Assembly (NCBI GenBank): GCA_963854835.1
Contig: OY978526.1
Span: forward strand, 30,865,073 to 30,929,072
Source of the DNA: Megamerina dolium
Lineage: Eukaryota; Arthropoda; Insecta; Diptera; Megamerinidae
Direction: 5' to 3'
Length of the DNA stretch: 64,000 nt
Notes under the pieces: generated by a model
What the model saw: only the letters and a program-made list of their open reading frames with translations
What the model was told of the DNA's origin: nothing
Database searches by the model: none
Shown: piece by piece, positions 14,960-28,483 of the stretch
How the letters are laid out: each line of letters opens with the position of its first letter
How positions within the stretch are numbered: the first letter of the stretch is position 1
Made by a program: the position numbers and the translations under genes

Positions 14960-15165
14960 ACGTCGAAAATTTTGTGCAACAATGTCGAATTTTTTTATTT
15001 TAACAAAATTTGTCGAAATTATTGCAAACAATTTTCAACTAATATCAAATCCGCTATTTTTACTAAATTTAATTTCGTATTATTGTAAAAATGTTTGCAA
15101 TAATGTCGAAAATCTAAATCCATACCTATTGCAAATTATGTTTTCAATGTTATTGCAAAAAACGT
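14960..15165 (+). repeat. TTGCAATAATGTCGA-type repeat, copy near hh exon 2
   Basis: It contains CGTCGAAAATTTTGTGCAAC, TGTCGAAATTATTGCAAACA, TTTGCAATAATGTCGAAAAT and TATTGCAAA pieces in both orientations, ending about 205 bases before the exon 2 acceptor. It shares TTATTGCAAACAATTTTCAA with the 26.9-kb copy. Confidence 0.7.
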
Positions 15166-15369
15166 TCACCATTAATTCATACTGGTTACGAAAAAAGTTG
15201 TTACTATTTATGCTTATAAAAATACTACGCACACAGAAATTTTTTAAGAACAAGTACTCAATAGTGTTCTATGAGATTAAGGAATTTTTGAAATGTTGAT
15301 TCCTTTTTCTTCTCCTTCTTTTTTTTCTAATGATTTATTGATTTTTTTTCATTTAATCCCTGTGTGTAG

Positions 15370-15631
15370 CGCTGCAAAGAGAAACTCAATACTTTAGCCG
15401 TTTCCGTTATGAATCAATGGCCCGGTGTTCGCCTACGCGTCACAGAAAGTTGGGACGAGGATAACTTACACGGTTCCGGGTCGCTACATTACGAAGGACG
15501 TGCCGTTGATATAACAACGTCCGATCGTGATCGTACGAAATATGGCATGTTGGCACGTTTAGCCGTTGAGGCCGGTTTCGATTGGGTGTACTACGAAAGT
15601 CGCGCTCATATACACTGCTCTGTGAAATCAG
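15370..15631 (+). CDS. hh: hedgehog exon 2: C-terminal part of the Hedge signalling domain
   Basis: This exon encodes 87 complete codons plus one base of the secreted Hedgehog morphogen, which signals through Patched. Translation starts [19 protein letters not shown] and runs through [37 protein letters not shown] and AHIHCSVKS, all hallmarks of the family. The acceptor is TGTGTGTAG ending at 15369. The donor is TCAG|GTAAGC after 15631, leaving phase 1, which joins exactly to exon 3 to make an Asp codon. The histidine, aspartate, glutamate and histidine corresponding to the vertebrate zinc site are all present (LHY, AVD, YYE, HIH). The ATG at 15409 is internal, not a start: the family sequence continues upstream of it to the splice site. 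Exon 1 would supply about 160 further residues, judged against the 471-residue Drosophila protein. Confidence 0.97.
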
Positions 15632-16334
15632 GTAAGCATTGCATTAAATTTAACTTATTTACTCTGCTCCACCATGTAAGACATTTAAAAGTGTAGAATA
15701 TGCTCATACTAAAGTTTAAATATCTTATGATTTTGCTTCAAACGACTTTCATATGTAAAACTTGTCACATTCCATAAATATACTAACACAATAGTGTCTT
15801 TTCCATGCACCGACACTAATAGCAGCGGTCATTTTACATGTTCAATGTCAGCTTCCGACATATCGTATACTCGTTCTCGTACATAAACATATGAGTACAT
15901 CTGATGTTTTATTCTATTGCGGTTGCACAACATTTATGCGATACTAATAAGCTGACAAGCATAAGCAAATTTTCTTTGCATCTTATGTGGTGTAAAAAAT
16001 TGAAATATTCATTCATTACACACAAATCTATAAGCTATTTAGATTCGTTCAACTTTGGCTAACTTGACTATGGGAATAACGTGAAGAATTAGAAGTGGCA
16101 CAAAAGACACAAAAATAAGCAATTTATTGAACAGAAAAGAAATGAGAAGAACTGAACAAATGGACAGAATTTGCGTTTTCTTGTTATACAAAAAAAAAAA
16201 AAAAACGGCCCGACAAATGAATTTCAACGAAATGAGCAAGAAACAAGAGGGGTCGAAAAATTAAAACCAGAACATGAATCGAACATAAACATGAAGAGCA
16301 CAAAACAAAATAAAAAAAAGTAAAATAAAAGAAT

Positions 16335-16356
16335 CACACACACACACACACACACA
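16335..16356 (+). repeat. CA microsatellite
   Basis: Eleven CA units in hh intron 2. Shorter CA tracts occur elsewhere in the introns. Confidence 0.9.
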
Positions 16357-17064
16357 TACAAACATAAAAAACCGGACAGTCCAAAAAAGTAGAAACCGAC
16401 CACATCGGGTTAACCGCATGTTATGTATATGTATGTTGTTTTGACATGTTTAGGTTTGCGCCTGTCAAATTAAACGAATTGATGATACAACACCCAATGA
16501 GTTTCGCATGCGTACCCAGTACTCGTTTGAATGTATATGTCCATATATATGTATGCACGACAAACAAAGCTACAACTGAAGATTATACTTAGTAGATCCA
16601 ACAGATTCAATAGTTTTGATTGTTGAAATAAAGAGAGAATAAAGTAGTAGTGCTAACACTAATGACAACGATAAAGAACAATAAGGAATCAATAAATTAA
16701 AGAAATTTGTGAAATTGTCAATAATTTTATATACCCTATAGATAGCAATAAATCTTATTTACAGTGCCCGATTAAGAGTTGTTCAAAGTGTTCTCATGAA
16801 GAGGGCGATTGTAGTGGGACACACATGGAAAATCGTTCTGTATACCTCTTATGATAATACTGTACCATCTCTAAGGACCTTAACCAGTTGGACCAATTAC
16901 GAAATTACGGTTCAATATTGCCCTTTACCCAATTTATCGCGAAATCCCTGTGAATCACTCTGAAATTTAGTATGGTACCGTTTGACAGATGACAGTAAAC
17001 GATGGTGATATCAGCTTCTCTCTACTCTCGTAGAAAAGTGCATATATTCTTTACCAAAATCGCC

Positions 17065-17660
17065 TCAATAGTCGATTTAAAGATGCCCATCCGTCCATTT
17101 GCCTCTCAGGTGGTATATTAGCAGGATAACTTGAACAATTGTGGAGATTTTTTTATGTGGAACTTATAATCCACAAACAGGGCAAACAGTTTTTTATCGT
17201 AATCCATAATGATCGTGCATGAAATGGATGTGCCACACCTACTATTTAGTGTAGCTCTCATACAAAATTACAGAATTAAAAAAAAAAATCTATCATAATT
17301 TACCTAATATATCATTTAGAACAACAATATCTGGTATGTAGATTAATATTGTAGTACATAATGATCATGCTATGTGCTGGGTCCCCTATATAATATAGCT
17401 TCCATATAAAATCACCAAATTGTTTGAAACCGTCATAACTTACTTAGTATTACTCCAACTTTCGTCTAGAACAATTATATTTAGTACGTAATTCAATATT
17501 GTAGGTAGAAATATTTTCGGAAAATTTAGGTGCGTCATGCCCAGTATTAAATGTGGCTTCCAGAGATAAAGTTGCTGAATTTGAAATGAATTTAGCTCTT
17601 CTTGTTGGAGCAGTATTGGAGAGATATTACTTATTCTGGTACATTCTGGTACATTCTGGA
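17065..17660 (+). repeat. Decayed copy of the GTCY-containing element
   Basis: It keeps the order of the 54-kb element: TCGATTTAAAGATG, CATCCGTCC (eroded microsatellite), AGGTGG, GGATAACTTGAACAA, then units with GTGCCACACCTAC, AGCTCTCATACAAAATTAC and TAACTTACTTAGTATTAC. Microsatellite and units are strongly eroded, so this is an old insertion in hh intron 2. Confidence 0.65.
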
Positions 17661-19189
17661 ACGACAGAACCCTTGTCACTAATCAAGTAAGCTACTGCCT
17701 CTACCCATGCACAAAATCATATTCAATAGCCCAATATGAATATAAAAAATATGAAATAATTTAAAGTTAAAACAAAATGCAAAAAAAAAAATCGATTTTA
17801 CGCATATGAAAGATTTGAATCCCTTAAATTAGCTTACAATTGGAGCAAATTCGAATTTACTGCACGAAGCATACAAATCTGAGCAATTTGAATTGTTTGA
17901 ATCACTCTAATATACATGCAAAATAATGATGAGCACAATTAGCATCATCATCAGTATCATTATAACACCATTTTTTGTTTTCTTTAACAATACAAAACAA
18001 CAAAAACAACAAATCAAAACTGGAAAATTACAAAGTACAGCAGCAGCAACAACAATAGCAATCTTCAAACTACCTTTGCACCATTTAAGATGAGACTTGT
18101 TTTGATTTCAGTACTTACGCATACATATGCCATGCGAAGAGATTGGAACAAAGTGATGGCAGAGAAATAACCATAACTATAGCCTCTTAAAACTATGTAC
18201 AATGTATGTAGTAGGTGCTTACATATATGTATGTATGTACATGCTTATGTATACCCCACCTATACATACACTTGCATGTTTACGTATATACAATCCGGTC
18301 CAGACTTAGCCAACGGCCAAACACGAATCAACCAACGTACTGACCATCAGCCAACGAACGAACCAACATCGACTAACAAGATTGCATACTTATATTGAAT
18401 CAAGCAACAAACTAAGCAACCAACCAACCAAACGAGCAATACACTAAAACAATTAATTTTAACCAGCTTTTCTATAGTTTTGTTCGCTGTCTTCTCTTTT
18501 CCTTTGTTCAACATTTAAAACATTGATTTAATCTACCCAACTTGTGCTCATACTCGTACAAACATACTTATTTAAGCATTGTTGTTGTTCTTATATATTT
18601 TCAATAATCTGTAATGATTATTATTGCTAGCTGAAAGCTGAGATAGTTAAGCACACAATTTAGCATTTTAACATATCACGATGAATAAATAGACTGAATA
18701 GATAAACTGTACGTGTAAATAGTATACATTCTGTAGAGGCGTATAGCAAAAGCGGGTGCAAGAGAGTGCTGCAATTGTTGACAAGCAATAAAATAATAAC
18801 AGTTAATTTTACCTCAACGATTATGCTGTTGCCAATTTTATGTACTCGTATTTGCCGCAACATTTTGTCTTCTTTTTTTTTTCATTATACGAGCCGATAT
18901 GTTTTGTTCCAAGTAACATTAGCTCGTGGCAGGCAGAAAAATGGCGTTCATATTATTTATGATGGCATTAAAAAGATTTATTATTTTGTGATTTTTTTCT
19001 TTTTTGTGTAGCAATTGCAATTGGAAAAAAATACATATACTACGTAGACAAATACGAGTACTAATGCTGATTTACTCTTTCGCACATCACATCAACGTTG
19101 CAATGATGCTTAAGGTGGAATAAAAGCGATATGTACATATTATTGATGTCTAGTCAATAATTGTATTGGATTGTTTGGAAAAATCATGA

Positions 19190-20330
19190 CGCATTTCATT
19201 CGATAACATACTTTTATAAGGAGAAATATAGATTCGTATTCGTGCTCAAAGTTTTCAATCATACATACCCAAACAAACTTTTGTATGGGAGATAGGCGTG
19301 ATTTTAATTCTATTGTATTAGTTCTAAAAATTATTAATGATCTATTAAATATGCAGCATACATGCATGTTTTCAGCGTGATAGCTTCATATTTTTGTATG
19401 AAAAGTGTAAAAATATACATTTGACCACACACTTTTGTATGACAGGTAGGCGTGGTTTTAGTCTGATTATGCCCATTCTAATTCTTAATAATTCAGTAGT
19501 AAGCATTAGCATATGAGCTAAATTTTAGCGTGATAACTTTATATTTCCAAGTGTAAACTGTGCAAATCAACATTTGAAAACATACTTTTCTATGGCAGGT
19601 AGGCGTGGATTTGATACGATTGCTCCCATTTTCAAACTTATTCATTAAGAAATTAATATAATAATATGTAACAAGTTTCAGCGTAATAGCTTTAAATTTT
19701 CGTATGGAAATTGAGCAAATCAGCATTTGAACACATACTTTTGTATGTGAGGTAGGCGTGGTTTTCATCCGATTTCTTCCATTTTGAAACTCATATATTA
19801 AATAGTAAATGTAAGCATATGTGCCAAATTTCGGCGTAATAACTGTATATTTTCGTGCGCAAAATATGAAATTTAGCGTTTGAAAACGTACTTTTATATG
19901 GAAGGTAGGTGTTGTTTTAATCCGATTACGCTAATTTTCACACTTATTTATTAAATAGTAAATATAATCATTTATACCAAGTTTCAGCGTGATAGCTTTA
20001 GATTTTTGTATGGAAAGTGAGAAAATCAGTATTTCAACACATACTTTTATATGGGAGGTAGGTGTGATTTTAATCCGATTATGCCCATTTTCAAACTTGT
20101 CTATTAAATAGTAAACATAATCAAATATAACGAGTTTCAGTGTGATTGTTTTAGATTTTCGTATGGAAAGTAAGAAAATCAGCATTTGAACACATACTTT
20201 TATATGGGAGGTACGTGTGATTTTAATCCGATTACTCCCATTTTTAAACTGGTCCATTAAATAGTAAATATAATCAAATGTAATGAGTTTCAGCGTAATA
20301 AATTTATGCACTTACTCTATGGTGCAAAAA
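19190..20330 (-). repeat. 153-bp tandem repeat array, about 7 units
   Basis: The GTAGGCGTGG motif (or close variants) recurs at 19292, 19446, 19599, 19752, 19904, 20058 and 20211, giving spacings of 152-154 bases. Each unit also has CATACTTTTRTATGGGAG before it and AAGTTTCAGCGTGATAGCTT after it. Units are diverged but in register. Read on the minus strand the core is CCACGCCTAC plus CTCCCATA, like the units in the GTCY elements. Open frames in the array are by-products of the repeat. Confidence 0.9.
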
Positions 20331-23300
20331 ATACGTCATGACTTCTTCTACAAAATAATACTAATAATAATAAACAAATGAAAAAGTATAGTCGGTGAAA
20401 ATTGCTTGTCAAAACAATAATTATCCAAAAAAAAAAAATACAAGTTTCAAATTGAAAAAAAATCAAGTTCGTTTCTTAAGTCTTTTGCTTTTGGCTTTAT
20501 GAGAAATCATGCCATAAATTTGTGAGACAATTGTGCAATACATATATATGAGTGTTTGTACGGATGTGTGCACCTTCTGTTCATTCTTCTAGAAATGAAA
20601 CAAAAAGAACCCACACTCAAACAAAAGAAACAACAAAGCCACAAAATAGGATAATATTTTGACTTCAAACTGTCAGCGTAATTGCATTTCATGTATGCAT
20701 ATACATTGTTGTTATTGATGTCTAGCATTTGCGGCACAAGTTCAAAGGATACAAGTATAGGAAAGTGTATACATATGAAAAATGTCCTTGCGCACAGTGT
20801 GAGTGAAATGAATAAAACAACAACAACAACAACAACATGCTAAAAACATGAAAGAAAATTTGTAACTTATTGATACTCAATAATGATCTTGCACACATTT
20901 GTACATATGTACATACGTACTATATACATACAAGTACTTGCATATAAATAATCTTTGATTCTGAATTGAATTTAATTGCGTTCAAAAAATGAAAAGGCCC
21001 GACAGCAACAACAACAAAACGAACGAAATAAAGGTGAAGAAACAAACGAAATGCTAAACAAGCAACCCCACAGTGTCTTAGTACTGCCACCACCAAATCA
21101 ATGTGTGGTCTACTGCTGCTGATATCCTTTTGTGTAATATCGTGTTAAATGTGTGTGTGTGTGTGTGTCGTACTTTGATATTTCGGTCATCAGCAGATAG
21201 CAGCAGTGTTGACTCTTTAGGTAATACTTTTGTAAAAAAAAAACCAAAAAAAAAAAGGGAAAATTACACAAATACAAACCTATATCCGTTATCCACTCAT
21301 TCATCCACTTACTCACAAACTAATTCGCTCACTGCTCACTGTGATCAGTGTCTAGATCATTGCTGCTGATATAAATAGAATGACAGAATGTAAAAACATT
21401 AATATTACCTGCACATCAATGAACCTTTTATACCATTTTGTATCCTGTGAAAATATTTTTTTGTTTGTTTTTGTTGCTCTTTTTTTGCTTTTTCTTTATC
21501 ATTGTGGGCGCGGTAAGAGGCGGTATATTTTTCATTGGATTTTTATTTTCTATAATTGTAAAGGCAATAGTGATAAAAGGCGGTAACATCAACTGTCTTA
21601 TTAGCGCAAAAATATCAATACAATGTAAATCGAGCGATTGTAATCGGTATAGAATCCCATTAAGACTGTTCAAAAGTCAAAAACTCCAGGTGGATGTGAC
21701 CGATCTTGAGGAAATGGGAGAAATAATACTCGAATAATATTTCTAGGAGAAAATTATGAAAATATTCCTTCGAAAATATGAAAATTAAATGGAATTGCAT
21801 AGAAATTCATCGATAATATCTTAAAACCAAATTTTGTCAATTTATGTCGCCACAAAAATGTTAATATTAAAGTTGTATTCTTGTGCGGTCATTTTTACTT
21901 GTAAAAATGTTAATTTTGAATAGATCGCAGACAACCATAAACCATTTAGATAAATAGAAATTGTGGTGGAATTTACCCACTGAACGTACACCATTTTTAA
22001 GAATGGGTCATGGATTAAGCCGCTTACTCCTCTTAGACTTGATAGAGGAGGTCTTGGGACTGAAGTAGCACTCGAAGGTCTAATAATCGCCAAGACAAGT
22101 AACGAGGAGGAGAAAAAATAGTGAAGGACCTTCTCTGTGAGTGCCTCAGTCCGCGAGTTGACGAACTATTGAAAATACGAACCAAGTATAATATATTGAT
22201 GCAACTTAATCCCATGGACTTGAGAAACTATCGGAGCTGGTTATCATACACTTCTGCAAAACTTTAATTTGAAGTGAAAAAATTTAATTGAATTGAATAG
22301 ATTTACAGATTGTTCGAAAAGTATGTTCGACCTACAGTTTCATTGATATTCTCGTTGAGAAACTTTCATGTAATCAGTTTTTCTTTCAACTAAATCTTAT
22401 TACCGTGAATTTTAATCCCAAAGTAATTTAATTAAAGAACTATTTGCAAATGTGACAAATTCACTTAAAAGAAATTCCAACAAAGTAGTCATACAGCAAA
22501 CTTTTTTTTTACTTTTGCAACTCTCACACTCACGCTCACACACACACACACTAATACACTAATACATATTTTCTTGACCATACACAACCGCATCAATATA
22601 CGAATATATGTACATACATACCATATATACAAAGCCATAGGAGACGTGTGCAAAAGAACGAATTTTTCAATTAAAATTCTCGTGAAAAAAAAAGAGCAAA
22701 TCTTTCACAAAGGTGTAAAGTGTTAACCAAATTAACCACATCAACGGTATACAACATAAAGCCGCCGATATTACAGCATTCACAAATACACGTAGGTCTG
22801 TATATTTACATACCTCGCAGCAAGCATAACCAATTTTAATATGTTCGGTTAACAAGCATTTGAACAGCAACAAATATAAGTAACACCAACAATGACATGA
22901 AATGTGGAAGAGTGACATGACAAAACCGCCGCGCTACGTAAAACCGAAATACATAATAGAACACAAAAGTAATATTGCTACAGCGCACAGTGGTTGCAAT
23001 GGTTAAATGTGTGTTTATTTATTTTATTTTGTTTATTATTTTATTGAATTTTTTTTTTTATTTTTATTTTTTATTTATTTTTTCCTTTAAAGTTTTGTAT
23101 TTGTTTTGTTTTATTACAATTAAATTCAAATTCATCAACGTCACATTGGATGAAGAACATGTCAACAATGACAGCTAATAAAGCAATTGAAAATTGTCAG
23201 AAATTTTCACAAATTTCTTGTGATTGATGGAAAAGTCATAGTTAACCTATTTTTACACAATGTCAGTTTTCTAAAATTCTTATAATATTGTCTATAATAT

Positions 23301-24039
23301 TAATATATAATAATTTTGCCCAATTATATATATGATCATTACCACGGTGTATTCTATAACGTCTGCAAATACACAATTTGCTGGTAATATGAGTACCTGT
23401 TGGTTGATTCCATCACATTTACAATGGGATTTAATTACACTTGAAACAATATGTTCACAAAATAGCACAAATATAACATAAAATTGGATTTTAATCACCA
23501 AGAGATAAATATAATCCATAATCAAAGCTATGAACACTAAATACACAAACATTCACCAGCATCACCATACCTTCTTTCTGTGTATGTACAAGTGTAAGAA
23601 TATTACATATATTTTTTTTCGCATTGTTCATGTTATGTATGAAAAATATATGTTCCAACAATCGGACACGGTATATCACTGTCAATTGCATTTTAATATC
23701 ATTTTAGATAGCATCCATAACGTGATCCATGTGTCTGTGAATGTGTGTGTTGAACGTGTGTCTGTATGACAATGTTACATGCCCAACAATAAAAACAAAC
23801 CATTAAACAATGGCACATTAAGAAAATATTTAAAGTTGTACCAATGTACTATGGGAAGTTTTACACATTTTTATGATCAAAATCTATGACGTAAAGGTAA
23901 TTGATATGAAATATTGATTTTGCTCATCAGACAAGATAATCATTTCTATATGTATTTTGGATCACTTCACTCAGTCAGTTTCACTAATGTTAGTTTCATT
24001 CGGTTAGGTCGCATGTCGTCCTAATAAAAATAATGAGAC

Positions 24040-24460
24040 TTGAAAAGTTAAATTTAAATACTAAGAATCGTCTCTAGAGGGTTAAAATATTGTTTCTAAT
24101 CAACCTTCTGACATGTCTTCACTCCTTAGAGCGGCTCTCATACAAAATTGGTTGTAAAATTTAATCCCACATTCAATAAAATTTTACGAATCGCCCCTAA
24201 TGGGTTAAAATGTACGACCGACCCCGCTAATTTTTATTATTCAACATTTTTCTGAACACTCTTTTGCCCTACTTTCACCCTTCAGAGGGGCTTCCATATA
24301 AAATTGATTGTAAAATTTACTACCTCATTCAATATAATATTCAGAATCGCCCCTAGGGGGTTAAAATGTCTGAATATGCTTATCACCTATCTCCACCCTT
24401 TAGATGGCCTCCCATACAAAATTGAATGCAAAATTTTGGATTTCTCTTTCTAAATACATA
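24040..24460 (+). repeat. Three units of a roughly 140-bp repeat
   Basis: GGGTTAAAATRT recurs at about 24078, 24204 and 24358, with CACYCTTYAGAGGGGCT-type and CCATAYAAAATTG segments and GAATCGCCCCTA between. Related single units, some inverted, occur near 2.1, 4.7, 29.8 and 62.0 kb. Confidence 0.8.
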
Positions 24461-26889
24461 TTATAAATATGTTATATGATTTTTGCTTCTAATTTCCATA
24501 AGAAATTTTGTCAATATTTTGTCATATTAATTCTATTAATTTCGCACGTAAAAGTCACCAAAAAATATTAAAATCTCTTTGAAAATACACTCAAAAATGT
24601 ATATGAAATTTAGAAATGATGATTTCTCCTCAAACAAAATTATGTATGTGTTGCCTTTATGCATAATTTTGTCTCGCTGAATTACATAAAAAGCCACACT
24701 GTGCAACAGAAGCAGAAGCAGACACGGCTGCTGTCTCATCATGCGGCAGTAACAACAACCAACGGATAAATATAAAGAAAAATGGCTTTAAACCTTTTTG
24801 TCGACACTAATTTTATTGTTGTTGTTGTTGTTGTTAGTGGTTTTGGTGGCGGTGGTGATTTTATTTGAATTCCGTTGTTACTGCTGCTGCTGCTGCCACT
24901 GCTGTTGTTGTTGTTGTGGTATTCGTATACTGTCATTTAGTCGGCGAGTAAAAAATTATGATCATACGGACAAATTTCTCTTGGATACACGTGCATATGC
25001 ATTCTCTCACTTCTTGGTGAAATCTCTGAGGTCGTTTTACAACAACTACAACAACACATGTGATTCCCAATTGCGGCTCATTTGTGTTGGCCATAATGTG
25101 TTGTCCTCTGTTTTGTAATAATTTATCAGTTTAAATCACCCAGCAAACAACAACAACAACAGCAGCATACCATTTAAAAAATAATGAACAACACAAGAAG
25201 ACAAGCAACAACAACAACAACAAACAATAATAGTAAACGACAATAAAAACCAATTCAAAATCTGAAAGAAGTAACATAAAGCGCAGAAGCAAAACGAGGA
25301 GAGCGAAAAAAAAAACAAAATCAAAAGACGAGAGTCGAAAGACTATCATTTTAACAAATTTAATGGTTTATTAATTTATGACCCTTCAACTCCAACTTCA
25401 TGTCGTATCATCTTCTTATTCATTTGCTTCATTTTCTTACTCTCTCTCTCTCTCTTTCGCTCTTTCACTCAGTCTTATATGGCCATAGCGTGTATCTTGA
25501 ATCTAATGTTTTTTCTCGTAATATTTGTGATTCATGTATTCATGCTGATCTTCAAGCGGCATGTACTTCACACGTCTATAACCGTATTTATATATGCACC
25601 CAGCAGGTGAACTATATGGCTACACTTAGACCGATAAAGAGACTGGTCCACGAGTAAACCTTAACAGTTTAAGCGAAAAACAAGCCTTTGAGAGGTAGTG
25701 CAGCCACAATGACCTCATTCTTCAGTTTATTTCGAAGCTCTTTAAAGCGATTAATTCACCAATATGTCAGTATGCTGGTCAATCATCACTGGTCTACCTT
25801 CCTCTAATGTTATCGCCTTGCAGAGTTCTTTGAATACCCATATATATTTTGCTTTTTATCAATGCAAAAGCAGTTCATAGGCATTTCTCTTCAGCCCGCA
25901 CTTCATCATATAGTTCCAGCTTTATAATATTGGTCTTATTATCACCCTCTTATGATGTTTATGATACTCATTAATTGATATAAAGGCCACAGTGAGTGGT
26001 CTTATTTACATTTTGGGTTTGTTTGTGTTTTTATTCAATAATATTTCTAATCTGAATTTAAATTACATTGGCGCTTCGTTCATTTTAATTGTTGTTGCTG
26101 TTGCTGCTTATGTTGATTTGTATCTAAACAATAATATCAATGGAATTTCCATTGATCATCAATATCAGTTGATCAACATTTTTATTTAAACCGATGTTTT
26201 TCAATAAATTTCACATAAAATGCATAATATTTGAAAAATGTTTAAATTTTTATTCATTTGTCATGAACAAATACTTTCCTTATTTAAATAGCATATAAAG
26301 TTCACATTAGAAAGGTAGATGAAAGGGGTTGCATTCTGTAAATATATTGCTTCTATAAGGCGTTCATTCGGATGTTCATGATTTTATAACGTCTTAACAA
26401 AGTTGAAATTCTCGAGACTCTACAGCTATACCTCGCTATACGGCCTAAGTATGTTCGGTGAAATTTGGCCATAAAGCGAAAAGGAAGTGCATAATTTTAT
26501 AAGTAATTTTAACTGCTATAAATCTTCTGATATAGACTGACATTACATTGACAGATTTATTTAACTAATGACTTTGTTTCCATAGAGAATTGCCGGAAAC
26601 TCTAAAGAAGTTTTAACAGAGTTGAATTTATCGGTACTCTACACATACGTTTCTGTATGGCCTAAATACGTTCAGGAACTTTTGGCTGTGACGCAAAAAG
26701 CCGTATAAAGTACTAATCTCACACAAAATTAATTGGATACGTTCATATTCTTATTCACTCTCCCAAATATTCCTTTTGTATTAAAAGCAACAACAACAAG
26801 TCAAGTCAAGACCTAATGAATACATTAATTATGGTCCAATTAATTTTTGAAATAATACCCAAAAAGTTTGCTATGCTGTGCATTAATTG

Positions 26890-27020
26890 GCGAACGAAAA
26901 ATTTTTGCAATACTGTCGAATTTCTTTTACCGTTTCGACATTATTGCAAACAATTTTCAATATGTTGTATATCGAAAAAAAATTTAAGGAATTACTACAA
27001 TTACTTACAATGTTGAAAAT
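26890..27020 (+). repeat. TTGCAATAATGTCGA-type repeat, intron 2 copy
   Basis: ATTTTTGCAATACTGTCGAA followed by TTCGACATTATTGCAAACAA and TTTTCAATATGTTG aligns with 14970-15045. Transposon origin is likely but no clean ends were found. Confidence 0.7.
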
Positions 27021-28483
27021 GTAATTTTCATATAAAAAAACTTCGTCTATACTGAAAAAGTGTTCGACATTAAATATTCCAATCCCACAGTAAAGCATTT
27101 TTTGGATCTTATAATGAAACATTGTGGGTCGAATAGAAAAAGGCATTTATAAGGTAGCGAAATGCCGTATAAAGAGGTATAGGTGAATATTCTTAACTAT
27201 TTCCCCCGTACCTCATTAACTGAAATGTTTGTCTCGAGGCAACATATGGAAGCAGTACAGAAGCAATTGCTACCATAATTTGATTTTTTAGCCGTATCGA
27301 TGCGTAAATTCTTACTCTGGGCTTGTTCTTGTTAAATAAAAAAAAAATTATTCTATAATTATTCTCAAATATATTCTAGAATCTAAATGTATTCTAAAAT
27401 ATATTCTATAATATAATAATTCGATAATTCCTTTTACTATAACTTGCAAATTTTAACAAAAAATTTATTGGAGAGAATCTCTCATTAATCATTTATAATT
27501 TACATAATATTTTTCGTAACTAAAACTTGAATACAACAATTTTATTGTTATGAAAGTTCATTGCTAGGACCCATTAAAAATGTTTTCCATTTGTTGCCGC
27601 ATACTTTGCTTAGAAACTGGGTGGCCTACATTTTGTATGCTTGTTATGTGTTGTGTAATTCTATATCATCAATAATGATTAACAAGAACAACAACAATAA
27701 CAAATAAGATTACACATCTTTTTTGGTTCTTCTTTCAATTACAATAATTACACAATTTATATGTTATACCTATGTATATACAAAGGTATGTGTAGGTGTA
27801 TTCAATTTAATGGTTTTACCATTAATTAAATTCTCGTATACATTTTTCCTCTTTACCTTTTCGCCATTTGCTTGTTTATTGGTAATTTGAAACGTTTGCA
27901 ATAGTACGATATGAATTGATGAAACATGTGTTTCATTTCGAAATTGTTATGGATATGAATTTTCAACAACAAAAACAACAAGAATTAAAATAATGAAAAT
28001 CCCAGGTATTTTTTTTTTTTTTTTTTTGTATAAGTTTGGAAGGAAAATTTAATATTTTCACATGAAATATCATATATTAAATGTGTACATATATTTTTAA
28101 GGTATTGATAACATACCTCATATGGTCATATTTACGTTTGTATCTACACATAAGCTGATTTTGAGCCTACGCAGTTTAAAATGTGTTCGATAATCAAGTA
28201 TTTATTTAGCTGGAATGTATTAGTATTGAAATGTGAAATTTTGAATATTTTTCCATTTAGCTAAACAAATGTTTACTTTTCTACATGCTTGACAGCTAAT
28301 AGAAATCATTTAAATATTGCAATTCTTCATACACTATACATGTGGTGCGATGAAATGACTATGTAGTTTCTAAAAATCTCCATGACAAAACATATTAAAA
28401 ATTATTCGAAATCGACTAATATTGTATATGTGCATTAGGGTGGTCATTATTTAGAAATGTCTTTTCCGACTCTAACTTGTATA

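Larger units (their letters stand above)
1..15369 (+). other. Inferred 3' part of hedgehog intron 1 (exon 1 not in window)
   Basis: No hedgehog exon 1 sequence (signal peptide, CGPGRG start of the ligand) was found here, while exon 2 begins at 15370 after a TAG acceptor. The stretch is therefore most likely intron 1, longer than 15 kb, though its left limit is outside the window. It is AT-rich with short CA, ACAT and CTG microsatellites. It holds the repeat pieces listed separately: near 2.1, 4.7, 6.4, 11.0, 12.1, 14.2 and 15.0 kb, plus a mariner relic near 8.7-9.4 kb. I saw no conserved coding sequence; the short open frames have low-complexity translations. Intronic enhancers are plausible for hh but none can be assigned by eye. 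Confidence 0.6.

Noticed and set aside
15409..15696. Open frame from the ATG at 15409 as a small separate gene
   Set aside because: The ATG is an internal Met of hedgehog exon 2 (SVMNQWPG). Family sequence continues upstream to the splice acceptor, and the end past 15631 is intron.
16800..17060. Separate transposon left of the old GTCY copy
   Set aside because: The sequence is less AT-rich, but I found no ends, motif or second copy in the window.
19493..20311. Minus-strand frames of 91 and 126 residues
   Set aside because: They are products of the 153-bp repeat array: the protein repeats with the DNA period and has no known domain.
22020..22260. Possible LINE tail (EEEK, DLLCECLSPR)
   Set aside because: It resembles the zinc-knuckle end of Jockey-like elements, but the match is short, needs a frameshift and has no supporting RNase H region.
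24739..25118. Frames rich in Leu/Cys/Ser around 24.8 kb
   Set aside because: They come from GTT/GCT/CAA microsatellites; low complexity in every frame.
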